DNA of 7,701 bases, from NCBI GenBank assembly GCA_013375455.1, contig JABXJT010000138.1, positions 1-7,701 of the forward strand, given 5' to 3'. The notes under the pieces were generated by a model, which saw only the letters and a list, made by a program, of their open reading frames with translations, did not search any database and was not told where the DNA came from. Shown one piece after another: positions 1 through 6,985 of this stretch. How positions within the stretch are numbered: position 1 is the stretch's first letter; each line of letters begins with the position of its first letter. A program made the position numbers and the translations under genes. Origin of the DNA: Candidatus Helarchaeota archaeon. GTDB taxonomy: Archaea; Asgardarchaeota; Lokiarchaeia; Helarchaeales; HEL-GB-A.

Positions 1-1
1 G

Positions 2-1702
2 GACCAGGCGGATATGGACCAAGTGTGGCTGTTAAACGGGTATGAAGCCTACCCAATGCATTTTTCAGATGAAGTGCTGAATGCTTATGCTTCGGATGCG
101 TGTAACTTCTCAGCCATTTATCTCAATTATCACGATTTTCCTGCGGAGGTTAATACTCTCGTTCAAGATACGCCCGTGTTTCAATCTATATTTCTGGAGC
201 GGGTGGAGGAAATGATTGGAAAGCTCCAATCTCTGAGAATTGCTAGTCCGAATGAACCCGTGTTTGCCTTTGTGGGCTTCTGGGCTTGGGATTTCACCTT
301 CACTAAGCTAAAGAATATCGTAGATCAATTAAATAATATTAGTGATGATTTTGTTTTCCTCCGCCCCGATATTTTTGCGGAAGTATTTAAGAAATCGCAA
401 CTACAGTCTGAATTGAGACAAGAGTCTGAACTAAATGTGTTCGTCTGGGCAGGGTTGGTTCCTTTACTTGGTGTAGTGATCGTTCTTGTGTATAAGTGGG
501 GCTTCTATAAAAAAGGTGATGTAAAATCTGAACAGAAGGGCGGGGGATTTGAACTGTTTATCAGTAAGGGGATGTTCTTCATTATCAGTTTTGTGCTGTT
601 ATTGATGGCTAGATACTGCTTTTACTCCACTTTTTTGAACCTAGTGTCTGCAGTCATATTCTTGGTTGCATTCATCCTGGGAGTAATTTTGAAGAAGAGG
701 ATTGACCGGTTGATTGGCGTTCGAAATAGCCTAATTTTTGCTCTTTCGACTCTATCGATAGGTGTTATTCTCTTTCTCATTAGTACCAAGCTAGTCATCT
801 TCGCTGGGTTAGCAATAGGGATGCTGCTTTCACATCAAATCCGATCCAATTCCTCACTGTTCCAAACCCGAGCTAAGAATCGCGATTTTCTCTATTGCAT
901 TGTAATCGCTGCTGCAGTGATCTTACTCATTCCCACGGAGTATTATTTTGACGCTCTCTTCGGTACCATATTTGTGGTCGTCGGGTTTAGTGCTCTGAGC
1001 ATTCTGGTTTTAATGCGCAAACCACTCCCCATGGAAACTCCTGCAAAAAGATGGTACTCGAAAGGATTCCTAATGGGCTTTTCGTTATTATTCCTCCTAG
1101 GACCGACCTTCAGCCCCGAAAGGTTATTCTTTCATTTGTCCTGGGGATTCTTCCCCACTCAATTGACCCTCTCCTTCAACCTAGCGGCTCTCTATCTCGG
1201 AGCAATTTTACTCATGGAAGTACTGGAAGTGAAGGGCATCCAAATTTCCAAACCAAAAGTAAATCTCCTAGGCCTTGCAGCAGTCCTCTCATATCTATTC
1301 ATGCCACTTCTACTCACGGGCATGACTTCGTTCATTCTATACAATTTTATCTTCATTTTTGGCATGTTGACTGGTTGCCTCTATGTTTTTAATCACTATC
1401 AAAGCGACCCAACTAATGTCTCACAAATTCATTTGGGTTCAAAATTGAAGACGGGACCTAATAATTATTTAATCCAAATTTTCACCTGGTTCTTGATTGG
1501 ATCCTTTTTAGTCTTCATGTACCCTGCGCTTTTCGTGGTTGATAGCCTCGAGCTCTTCGCCAGCATGGGCATGCCCGGGATGAGTCAAATCGTATGGCCC
1601 GACTTTGTATGGACCATTTTCTACTTACCTAATCTTTACTTGTTTCTCGTGGTTCCAGTCACCATCTACGTGTTAGCCGTTGGAATCATCTCATCATTCT
1701 AA
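2..1702 (+). CDS. GxGYxYP-like ectodomain fused to polytopic membrane domain (5' partial)
   Basis: The reading frame is open to the window edge, so the true start lies upstream; the ATG at 14 is probably internal. Residue numbers here count from that ATG. Residues 1-128 resemble the C-terminal part of GxGYxYP putative glycoside hydrolases: a VWLLNGYEAYP strand, a DTPVF strand like the family's GxPVI, an EPVFAFVGFWAWD strand, and a closing FVFLRPDIFAEVF segment like the usual VxPDxF end. About 13 hydrophobic helices follow, near 143-162, 186-206, 207-227, 239-257, 259-275, 291-308, 315-334, 351-366, 384-404, 416-434, 438-459, 485-508 and 529-556. Lysines after the first helix (KKGDVK) put the ectodomain outside. 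The gene ends in tandem TAA TAA and converges on the minus-strand genes. The family call rests on remembered motifs; the membrane part is unrecognised and the sugar substrate unknown. Confidence 0.6.
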   Translation, partial: DQADMDQVWLLNGYEAYPMHFSDEVLNAYASDACNFSAIYLNYHDFPAEVNTLVQDTPVFQSIFLERVEEMIGKLQSLRIASPNEPVFAFVGFWAWDFTFTKLKNIVDQLNNISDDFVFLRPDIFAEVFKKSQLQSELRQESELNVFVWAGLVPLLGVVIVLVYKWGFYKKGDVKSEQKGGGFELFISKGMFFIISFVLLLMARYCFYSTFLNLVSAVIFLVAFILGVILKKRIDRLIGVRNSLIFALSTLSIGVILFLISTKLVIFAGLAIGMLLSHQIRSNSSLFQTRAKNRDFLYCIVIAAAVILLIPTEYYFDALFGTIFVVVGFSALSILVLMRKPLPMETPAKRWYSKGFLMGFSLLFLLGPTFSPERLFFHLSWGFFPTQLTLSFNLAALYLGAILLMEVLEVKGIQISKPKVNLLGLAAVLSYLFMPLLLTGMTSFILYNFIFIFGMLTGCLYVFNHYQSDPTNVSQIHLGSKLKTGPNNYLIQIFTWFLIGSFLVFMYPALFVVDSLELFASMGMPGMSQIVWPDFVWTIFYLPNLYLFLVVPVTIYVLAVGIISSF

Positions 1703-1776
1703 TAAGTACTTCTTAAAATTGAACCCCTTGAAGTGGAATTATCTTGACACTTCTAATTTAATATGATTCGTTTATT

Positions 1777-1785
1777 AAAAAAAAA
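1777..1785 (-). terminator. T9 terminator of the small membrane protein gene
   Basis: Read on the minus strand, a run of nine T begins 12 nt past the TAA stop at 1798 and continues into TTTAATAAA-like sequence. Archaeal RNA polymerase stops at such T runs without needing a hairpin. The 95 nt between the two convergent stop codons hold no gene. On the plus strand I see only weakly T-rich sequence (around 1751-1776), so a terminator for the plus-strand gene is not clear. Confidence 0.55.
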
Positions 1786-1797
1786 GGGAAGTTGGAT

Positions 1798-2199
1798 TTA
1801 AGATTTCTTTTCTTCTTGGAGATAGAAATATACGAAGAGCACTAAAAAGGCCGCAAGGATAGCGATATTCATCCAGGTTAGCATGAGAGCCGCCGGCGTC
1901 ATGACATCTCCAAAAAAATTGACGATGTTCAAGATTATCATTACTACTAGCCAAGACATTCCGAACTGTATATAATATTTCATCCGATCCCATTCGAGTC
2001 GCAATCCTGCCAAAAGGTTAAAAATGCCTAAGAGAATTAAGGTTCCACCCTGACCTCGCACCGATGGTGGATCATAGTTAGTGCCGCCAATCATTGTATA
2101 ATATGCCTCAGTTAAGAAAGTCCACCAAATCCCATAAAAGAGAGCTACAGCACCGCTGACAATTATTATTATCTTAAAACCTTTCGAAATTTCAGCCAT
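1798..2199 (-). CDS. Small four-helix membrane protein, function unknown
   Basis: This is a 133-residue integral membrane protein with hydrophobic helices near residues 8-28, 50-67, 77-95 and 104-127, and a charged QEEKKS tail. The loop after helix 1 carries a GGTNYDPPSVRGQGG stretch leading into helix 2. It loosely recalls small DoxX/DUF4345-type proteins, where a short loop precedes a glycine-rich helix, but I would not assign it to that family without a profile search. There is no obvious catalytic or cofactor motif. The ATG start is supported by a GAGGGA ribosome binding site 9 nt upstream and a TATA-like element further up. It lies 107 nt downstream of the DUF362 gene on the same strand, and its own promoter signals suggest separate expression. 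Confidence 0.75.
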   Translation of the reverse strand: MAEISKGFKIIIIVSGAVALFYGIWWTFLTEAYYTMIGGTNYDPPSVRGQGGTLILLGIFNLLAGLRLEWDRMKYYIQFGMSWLVVMIILNIVNFFGDVMTPAALMLTWMNIAILAAFLVLFVYFYLQEEKKS

Positions 2200-2207
2200 T
2201 TCAACTA

Positions 2208-2214
2208 TTCCCTC
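2208..2214 (-). promoter_or_regulatory. Ribosome binding site of the small membrane protein gene
   Basis: On the minus strand the sequence reads GAGGGAA, with about 9 nt between the purine core and the ATG at 2199. It is the only clear Shine-Dalgarno motif among the starts visible in this window, and it fixes the start of this gene. Confidence 0.6.
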
Positions 2215-2235
2215 GATTTAGGTTTTGTTAGAATT

Positions 2236-2249
2236 CACCTAAAAAGGTG
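2236..2249. repeat. Perfect inverted repeat CACCT-AAAA-AGGTG
   Basis: Two 5-bp arms flank an A4 (minus strand T4) spacer. The repeat lies between the TATA-like element at 2258-2263 and the start codon at 2199, about where transcription should begin. It could be a repressor operator or a small 5' hairpin in the mRNA. Five base pairs are short, and chance is possible. Confidence 0.35.
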
Positions 2250-2257
2250 TAATCATC

Positions 2258-2263
2258 TATAAA
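2258..2263 (-). promoter_or_regulatory. TATA-like element for the small membrane protein gene
   Basis: The minus strand reads AATTTATAGAT here, matching the archaeal TATA consensus. Initiation some 25 nt downstream, near 2235, would give a leader of about 35 nt that contains the GAGGGA site. A second A/T-rich candidate, TTTAAATA, lies at 2271-2278. No experimental start site is known. Confidence 0.45.
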
Positions 2264-2306
2264 TTATGGATATTTAAATTATAGGAAATTAAGATTACTT
2301 TTTGGG

Positions 2307-3665
2307 TCAACCTAAATCAGGAATGACTGAAGTTGTTCCGTGATCTTCTGCCTCCTTAATCATTTCCGCAGCTTCTTCGATAGGGATTGGAATCAGATTG
2401 AGAAGTGAAACCCGGCTTAATTTAGAGAGGGCATAAACAGTTTGGGGTAGCTCATTACAATCATCTGAGAAGAAAATTTTTCGTTTCCCAAATGTACTCT
2501 TGAGTTTTTCACCTACCTCCTCAATGGCACAAAACCCTACGACAAGGCCCTTTTTGTGCCCCTCAGCTTTCAATTGCTCGACTAAACTATCGTCAAAGCC
2601 TTTACCCATCACGATAAAGAAGCCCCCTTTGAATTTCTCCGGATAATCATAGGCGAGCACTTGAAGCGTTGTCAAGGTATTGTTTTGACACCCTTCGGGA
2701 CAGACCATTTCCTTTCCTTTAATGATTTTGACATCGCTAGGAAATTCCTGGAGCAAATCGTAATCATATTTTTCAGTATACGCGTTCAAATCTTTTCCAA
2801 TAACATTGATTTTGGTTAAATCCCCTTCACCCAGACCACGGTCATAGGCGATTTTAAGATGTGGGACCTCATCGATCGATAGCCCAAAGACTCTGGCACC
2901 CACGACATCCACTGCCAATGTATCCCGACCGCCAATCAGGATATTGAATTGCTTCACTAAACGGTCTTCAAAGGCAGTTGGAGGATAGTGCCCGTGAATA
3001 GTGCCGTCAATCCCATCAATAATGGTGATATCGGGTTGGATGTGTTCGTATACATCAACGAGTTTGGAATGGAGATTGTAATTATGGTCCTTTTTTCTAT
3101 CGGCGTGTTGGGGAAACCCCCACTGATTTTTAATTCCAAGAGTGACGACTGCCATCGAGTGAGTCTTCAATTTTGGTAAGTTGATGTATGTAAGAGAGTC
3201 CCGATTTTTAATTATTTTGGCGATAGTTTTTGGGATTCTAAAAGTTTTTAGGATATACCCTTTTGGATCCTCTGCGACCCCTTTTTTCCCTTTGAATTCG
3301 AGGGTTTCAGTTTCCTCTTCATCTAGATAGATTGGGATGGCGCCCGTTCTCTCGCAGATGTCCCGATAGCCATTAATTGCGAACACGACGCGCGTTAAAT
3401 TCGCTTGAGTCGAATTTTCCATGACATAAACGTTGGTTGCACCCAGCCCTTTCAAATATTTAATTACTTCCTCCAAAACGACAGGGGTCGTATAGCAGTG
3501 CTTCTTATAATCAATACCATTCACTTTTATGTAGATTTCTTTCGAATTCTTGAGTAGGGGAGTATCTGGACTCTCGAGCAGCGAAAACATCTCGCTCACC
3601 GCCGCGACTACCCCTTGTTCTGTCCCCACAATGAATACGTCTGGCAATTTTCCATCCACTTCCAA
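2307..3665 (-). CDS. DUF362 domain protein with C-terminal cysteine region
   Basis: This 452-residue soluble protein has the DUF362 hallmarks in order: IYIKVNG (44-50; usually IKPN), TTPVVLEEVIKYLKGLGATNVYVME (59-83), YINLPKLKTHSMAVVTLGIKNQWG (160-183), PDITIIDGIDG (211-221), IGGRDTLAVDVVGARVFGL (244-262) and a DRGLGEGD segment (275-282). Many DUF362 proteins carry a ferredoxin domain or act in iron-sulfur or redox settings, but the biochemical role is not established. No CxxCxxC ferredoxin motif is present. Instead residues 318-410 hold CPEGC (322-326), GFC (379) and DDC (403), which could bind a metal or cluster; this is inference. No ATG is available at the start. Candidates are TTG 3665, used here, and GTG 3659, with an in-frame TGA just upstream and no ribosome binding site. 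The gene lies 71 nt after the lyase gene. Confidence 0.85.
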   Translation of the reverse strand: MEVDGKLPDVFIVGTEQGVVAAVSEMFSLLESPDTPLLKNSKEIYIKVNGIDYKKHCYTTPVVLEEVIKYLKGLGATNVYVMENSTQANLTRVVFAINGYRDICERTGAIPIYLDEEETETLEFKGKKGVAEDPKGYILKTFRIPKTIAKIIKNRDSLTYINLPKLKTHSMAVVTLGIKNQWGFPQHADRKKDHNYNLHSKLVDVYEHIQPDITIIDGIDGTIHGHYPPTAFEDRLVKQFNILIGGRDTLAVDVVGARVFGLSIDEVPHLKIAYDRGLGEGDLTKINVIGKDLNAYTEKYDYDLLQEFPSDVKIIKGKEMVCPEGCQNNTLTTLQVLAYDYPEKFKGGFFIVMGKGFDDSLVEQLKAEGHKKGLVVGFCAIEEVGEKLKSTFGKRKIFFSDDCNELPQTVYALSKLSRVSLLNLIPIPIEEAAEMIKEAEDHGTTSVIPDLG

Positions 3666-3703
3666 AAATCATTAATTTACTTTGAAAAAATCTATTCTTA
3701 ACT

Positions 3704-3711
3704 TAATAAAA
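3704..3711 (-). promoter_or_regulatory. Possible TATA-like element for the DUF362 gene
   Basis: The minus strand reads TTTTATTA within the 71-nt gap after the lyase stop codon. Initiation about 25 nt downstream would leave a short leader before the TTG/GTG start, consistent with the absence of a Shine-Dalgarno motif. The gap is A/T-rich throughout, and a T6 run at 3685-3690 could equally be part of a terminator for the lyase gene. Confidence 0.25.
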
Positions 3712-3736
3712 TGATACGTCAAATCACTTTATTAAT

Positions 3737-6700
3737 TCAAACTATGAACGAAATCCCAAGGAAATTTAATGCATAAAAGAGAACCAGGGACAGAAAGAAA
3801 ATAACTAGAATGAAGACGGTAAGAGTCAGTAGGTAACTGGCCGTCAGCATCAACATGCTATCAGAAGTTGGTTGTCTCAGTTTTTCAGATATATCTCTCC
3901 CTCCAAGATAGATCCCTATAATCTTAAACGGCAGGTAGAGGAGGAGGGTTAGGGCGAAGAGCAGAATAAAAGTGTTCAACGTGTTAATCATGAAATTTTC
4001 GATATCAACGAGCGATGCTCCTGATGTAAAGATGTGGTTGACCACCCCATTTACCAAAGGTACATAGAGAAAAATCATTATCGGAATGAAGATGATGAGA
4101 AAGAGGGTTTGCGGGAGATAAGAATATTTGATCGTGTCTTTTAAGGGAGGAATTTGGGGTGCTTTTAAATTTGATGAAAAAATGGCGATGCGGCGCACCA
4201 AGCTATTCTGCATTTTGAATTTGAAGAATAAAATTAGGAGCACACCTGGGATGACGAGAACTAGAAGCGCAATTTGAATTATGGGGATGAGACTCATGAT
4301 CTCCTCATGCTTGCCGACTACATACACTTGAACGTAGGGATTGACGAAGAGATAGAAGGATACCAATGATAAGATTATGCCCAAACTCAATCCAAATATC
4401 AATGTAAGATGGATTTTTAAAGATAAATTTTTTGATCTAACTGCTGCAACACCTTTTTGTTCTTCTGCTGGGAGGAGGACAATATTGGTCTTATACGCAC
4501 GACGGCGTAAATAAATGAGAATTATCAATGCTGCGACAAGATTTGTTAAAATGAAGATGAGAACTCCAAGAAAATAATTATTCATGGCGAAATGTCCTGG
4601 GGAAGAGTAAATGGAATTAGCGGAGGCGACCACGCCATCGAGGGTTGGGGAAGAAAAATGTTCTTGGAAGCCGTCCCCATTTACCTGTTGTTGGTTCTCT
4701 TCATTCAATAAAAGCGTGTTGGATGCTTCCGTGGAGGTAATGTAATCATATTCTCCATACCCGAAACCAGGATAACCCGGGTTAGTCGCGAGCCAGGCGC
4801 CATAAGCCCAAATTTCAAACGAATTCTCATCATAATGGGCGTGATACTGGTATTGGGATTTGCTTTTACAGGTAATTGAAAGATAAAGGGCATCTTGGTT
4901 CCAATCACTCCTCAGAAAGGCGAGTCCTGAATCCCGATTGACGACGGTAGTGTCCAATATTGGCTGAACTGCGGTAATGTTCATCGAATACATGCAAACG
5001 CGAGTTACCAAGCCCGAATAATATGAAAGTATTTCGTGGCTTTCCAGATAAGTTCCATCATAAGAAAGTACATCATTGAGTTGCCGCATTTCCCAAATCC
5101 ACTGAGAATAATTGCTAAGTAATGGTGCGTGAGGATAGATCGGGGCGGCAGACCAGAGAAGAGCCTCTATTATTTCTGCTTGAGTCCCAGAATCTTCGAA
5201 TAGGGGGATTATCATGAGGGGAGATAAACAATAAATCGTGTTGTTGATGAAGGAAATGAACTTGGGTTCGGCAAAATAGTTCTTTCCACCAAGATTCTTT
5301 AGAGCATTAAAGAATTTCAAGCCTGTATGAAGAAAAAACCCGGCATACGAATAACCCTCATAATTCCCACCATCAGAAGCGAAAGATGTCGCGAAATAGT
5401 CATCGACTCCCGTAATGGCACGTGAAACCCAATCATTTTTCTCAAGTACAAGCCCTGAAAGACCCAGACCACTCGCTACTATTGCGATGTGATTGTTACG
5501 TGGAAGATAATCAAATTTTTCAAGGAGTGGAAGGGTGTGGTTTCCAAGTTTGTTAGCAATCTCCACCTGTTCAGCCAGCGTTAAATTTTGATATATCATG
5601 TCAAATGCCACCGAGTAATGACCACAGGCACTGCCCCGCTCTAAATGGCTACTGTAGTCCGTGATATCATCCATTGCCAGTAGAAACGCCTTAGATTTGT
5701 TGATGTAGGTCATGTTTAGTCTCATAACGCCAGTAAATGCCAAGTCTAGAGCAGATATAAAACGGGTTGAACTACCCACCGTCGAAATATCATCGTCAAG
5801 ATGGCTGTCGGCATTCGTCTCAATTTTAGCGAACCATCCTTGCCAAGGTTGCTGCGTTAAAACTTGATTCCGTAACGTTGGGAGAGTAGTTTCATTGAAA
5901 TAGAGGTATGGGTGGGGACCATAGGTTTCTGGGGGGCCATTCTTCACAGTTGGAGGTTCCGGTTTTTCAGCAGGTGGAGGTAAGGGAGGAGGCTGGCTTT
6001 TGACAGGATCGTGCGAAATAAAAATCGACCCATTTTCCACGATCGTGAAAGTATCCATGTGAGTAGCCGGATTGTAGGAATCTGATAAATTTTCACCGTT
6101 AAAAATTGTTTGTTTCGGATCATCAGGAACCCAAAGGGAAATTTGAGTGGGGCTACTAACCCAAATCATGCCACTAATATTCGAGGATTGGTATTCCAGG
6201 TTAATGGAGATGGTATTTTGGGATGAAACGTAAGTTCTGTTTTGATCCGATAAGTGGCTCCCTTTTTTCATGATGAAGCTCGAGATGTTCTCGCCATCCG
6301 ACCTTAGAAACAAGAGGGGAGCATTGGTCGTGAAATTATCAAAATTCTGTGAGGCTGCTGAGTCTTGGCTGAAAAGCAAGTCATTCGAGCCAATGTAGGT
6401 CACGCCTTGAGCAGCATTCGTGGTAATAGTTGGGAGCGTTTGTGATTCGTTCAGCGGATAGAGGATGGTTATGAAGCGAGTTGGGCCAGTTTGAGTTGGC
6501 CGGGCTTTGATAAATGGAAGCATTATGGGATTATGCTTGTAAGTTTGGGTTGGATAAAATGGCCCTGTTGATTCCGAGATGGTTACTTGCGGTTCGATAA
6601 AAATGGCGTACAGCTTGACCACATTATCGGAGTTCAAATAGCTATTAACCGACCAAACTGCTGATTGATTGTTATTAAAAACGGTGAGATTCCCTCGCCC

Positions 6701-6979
6701 GTGTAAGATCCAATCCACGGGTATGTTGTCACTGGTCGGGTAAATATCATCAATGGCTATGAAATATGTGGGGTCTCCATCTTGATTTGGCTTGATAAAT
6801 AATATATTTCTGGTAAACCCTCCATTATTTGGAAAAATATTATCAATGACTATGAATAAAACCACGCTAAAAGCACTAAGAACGATCAAGACGAGGAAAA
6901 CCGTTTCAAATTGGCGGCTAAAGAATCGCCGTTTAGGCTTCTTCTTTGCAGAGGAGTTCTTTTTGTCCAAGATGTTCAC
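3737..6979 (-). CDS. Membrane-anchored heparinase II/III-like polysaccharide lyase, apparently circularly permuted
   Basis: This 1080-residue protein probably cleaves acidic polysaccharide by beta-elimination outside the cell; substrate unknown. The order is: basic N-terminus (KKKPKRR), membrane helix 27-48, beta-rich region 55-320, proline-rich linker 326-356, alpha/alpha toroid 357-665, first part of the beta-sandwich 680-801, then six or seven helices (803-824, 855-879, 897-920, 956-978, 1000-1026, 1043-1076). Lyase landmarks are HPYLYF (356-361), NNH (495-497), DGGNYEGYSY (536-545), RSDW (690-693) and HAHYDENSFE (713-722). By family analogy N496/H497, Y545 and H713 would be catalytic, and H715/D717 could help bind a metal. 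The sandwich breaks off at the helix at 803; its second half seems to be residues 55-320 (RNILFIKP, YFIAIDDI, VDWILHGRGN, RFITILYPL). There are 17 N-glycosylation sequons between the first two helices. The GTG start lies 6 nt after the upstream stop with no Shine-Dalgarno, suggesting translational coupling. Confidence 0.8.
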   Translation of the reverse strand: MNILDKKNSSAKKKPKRRFFSRQFETVFLVLIVLSAFSVVLFIVIDNIFPNNGGFTRNILFIKPNQDGDPTYFIAIDDIYPTSDNIPVDWILHGRGNLTVFNNNQSAVWSVNSYLNSDNVVKLYAIFIEPQVTISESTGPFYPTQTYKHNPIMLPFIKARPTQTGPTRFITILYPLNESQTLPTITTNAAQGVTYIGSNDLLFSQDSAASQNFDNFTTNAPLLFLRSDGENISSFIMKKGSHLSDQNRTYVSSQNTISINLEYQSSNISGMIWVSSPTQISLWVPDDPKQTIFNGENLSDSYNPATHMDTFTIVENGSIFISHDPVKSQPPPLPPPAEKPEPPTVKNGPPETYGPHPYLYFNETTLPTLRNQVLTQQPWQGWFAKIETNADSHLDDDISTVGSSTRFISALDLAFTGVMRLNMTYINKSKAFLLAMDDITDYSSHLERGSACGHYSVAFDMIYQNLTLAEQVEIANKLGNHTLPLLEKFDYLPRNNHIAIVASGLGLSGLVLEKNDWVSRAITGVDDYFATSFASDGGNYEGYSYAGFFLHTGLKFFNALKNLGGKNYFAEPKFISFINNTIYCLSPLMIIPLFEDSGTQAEIIEALLWSAAPIYPHAPLLSNYSQWIWEMRQLNDVLSYDGTYLESHEILSYYSGLVTRVCMYSMNITAVQPILDTTVVNRDSGLAFLRSDWNQDALYLSITCKSKSQYQYHAHYDENSFEIWAYGAWLATNPGYPGFGYGEYDYITSTEASNTLLLNEENQQQVNGDGFQEHFSSPTLDGVVASANSIYSSPGHFAMNNYFLGVLIFILTNLVAALIILIYLRRRAYKTNIVLLPAEEQKGVAAVRSKNLSLKIHLTLIFGLSLGIILSLVSFYLFVNPYVQVYVVGKHEEIMSLIPIIQIALLVLVIPGVLLILFFKFKMQNSLVRRIAIFSSNLKAPQIPPLKDTIKYSYLPQTLFLIIFIPIMIFLYVPLVNGVVNHIFTSGASLVDIENFMINTLNTFILLFALTLLLYLPFKIIGIYLGGRDISEKLRQPTSDSMLMLTASYLLTLTVFILVIFFLSLVLFYALNFLGISFIV

Positions 6980-6985
6980 TTGTTG

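Noticed and set aside
1..42. Frame-1 stretch reading GPGGYGPS at the window start, resembling a GxGYxYP motif
   Set aside because: It ends at a TGA after 14 codons. The frame-2 reading (QADMDQVWLLNGYEAYP) runs smoothly into the domain and places the true motif further upstream, outside the window.
1051..1392. 113-codon plus-strand reading frame
   Set aside because: It lies wholly inside the polytopic membrane gene in another frame. Its product is proline- and serine-rich with no domain-like pattern, whereas the main frame is a convincing series of helices.
1775..1993. 72-codon minus-strand frame overlapping the small membrane gene
   Set aside because: It overlaps the small membrane protein in another frame, has no ribosome binding site, and its product looks like out-of-frame sequence.
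2957..3179. Short frames on both strands inside the DUF362 gene
   Set aside because: Both are shadows of the DUF362 coding sequence, whose motifs are continuous across this stretch.
3663..3672. ATG at 3672 as the DUF362 start as the sequence stands
   Set aside because: It is out of frame with the DUF362 coding sequence and opens a frame of about 53 codons without domain-like character; it would matter only if the T5 run were one base shorter.
4705..4908. 67-codon minus-strand frame inside the lyase gene
   Set aside because: It covers the HxHxD region in another frame; the lyase frame carries the recognisable motifs.
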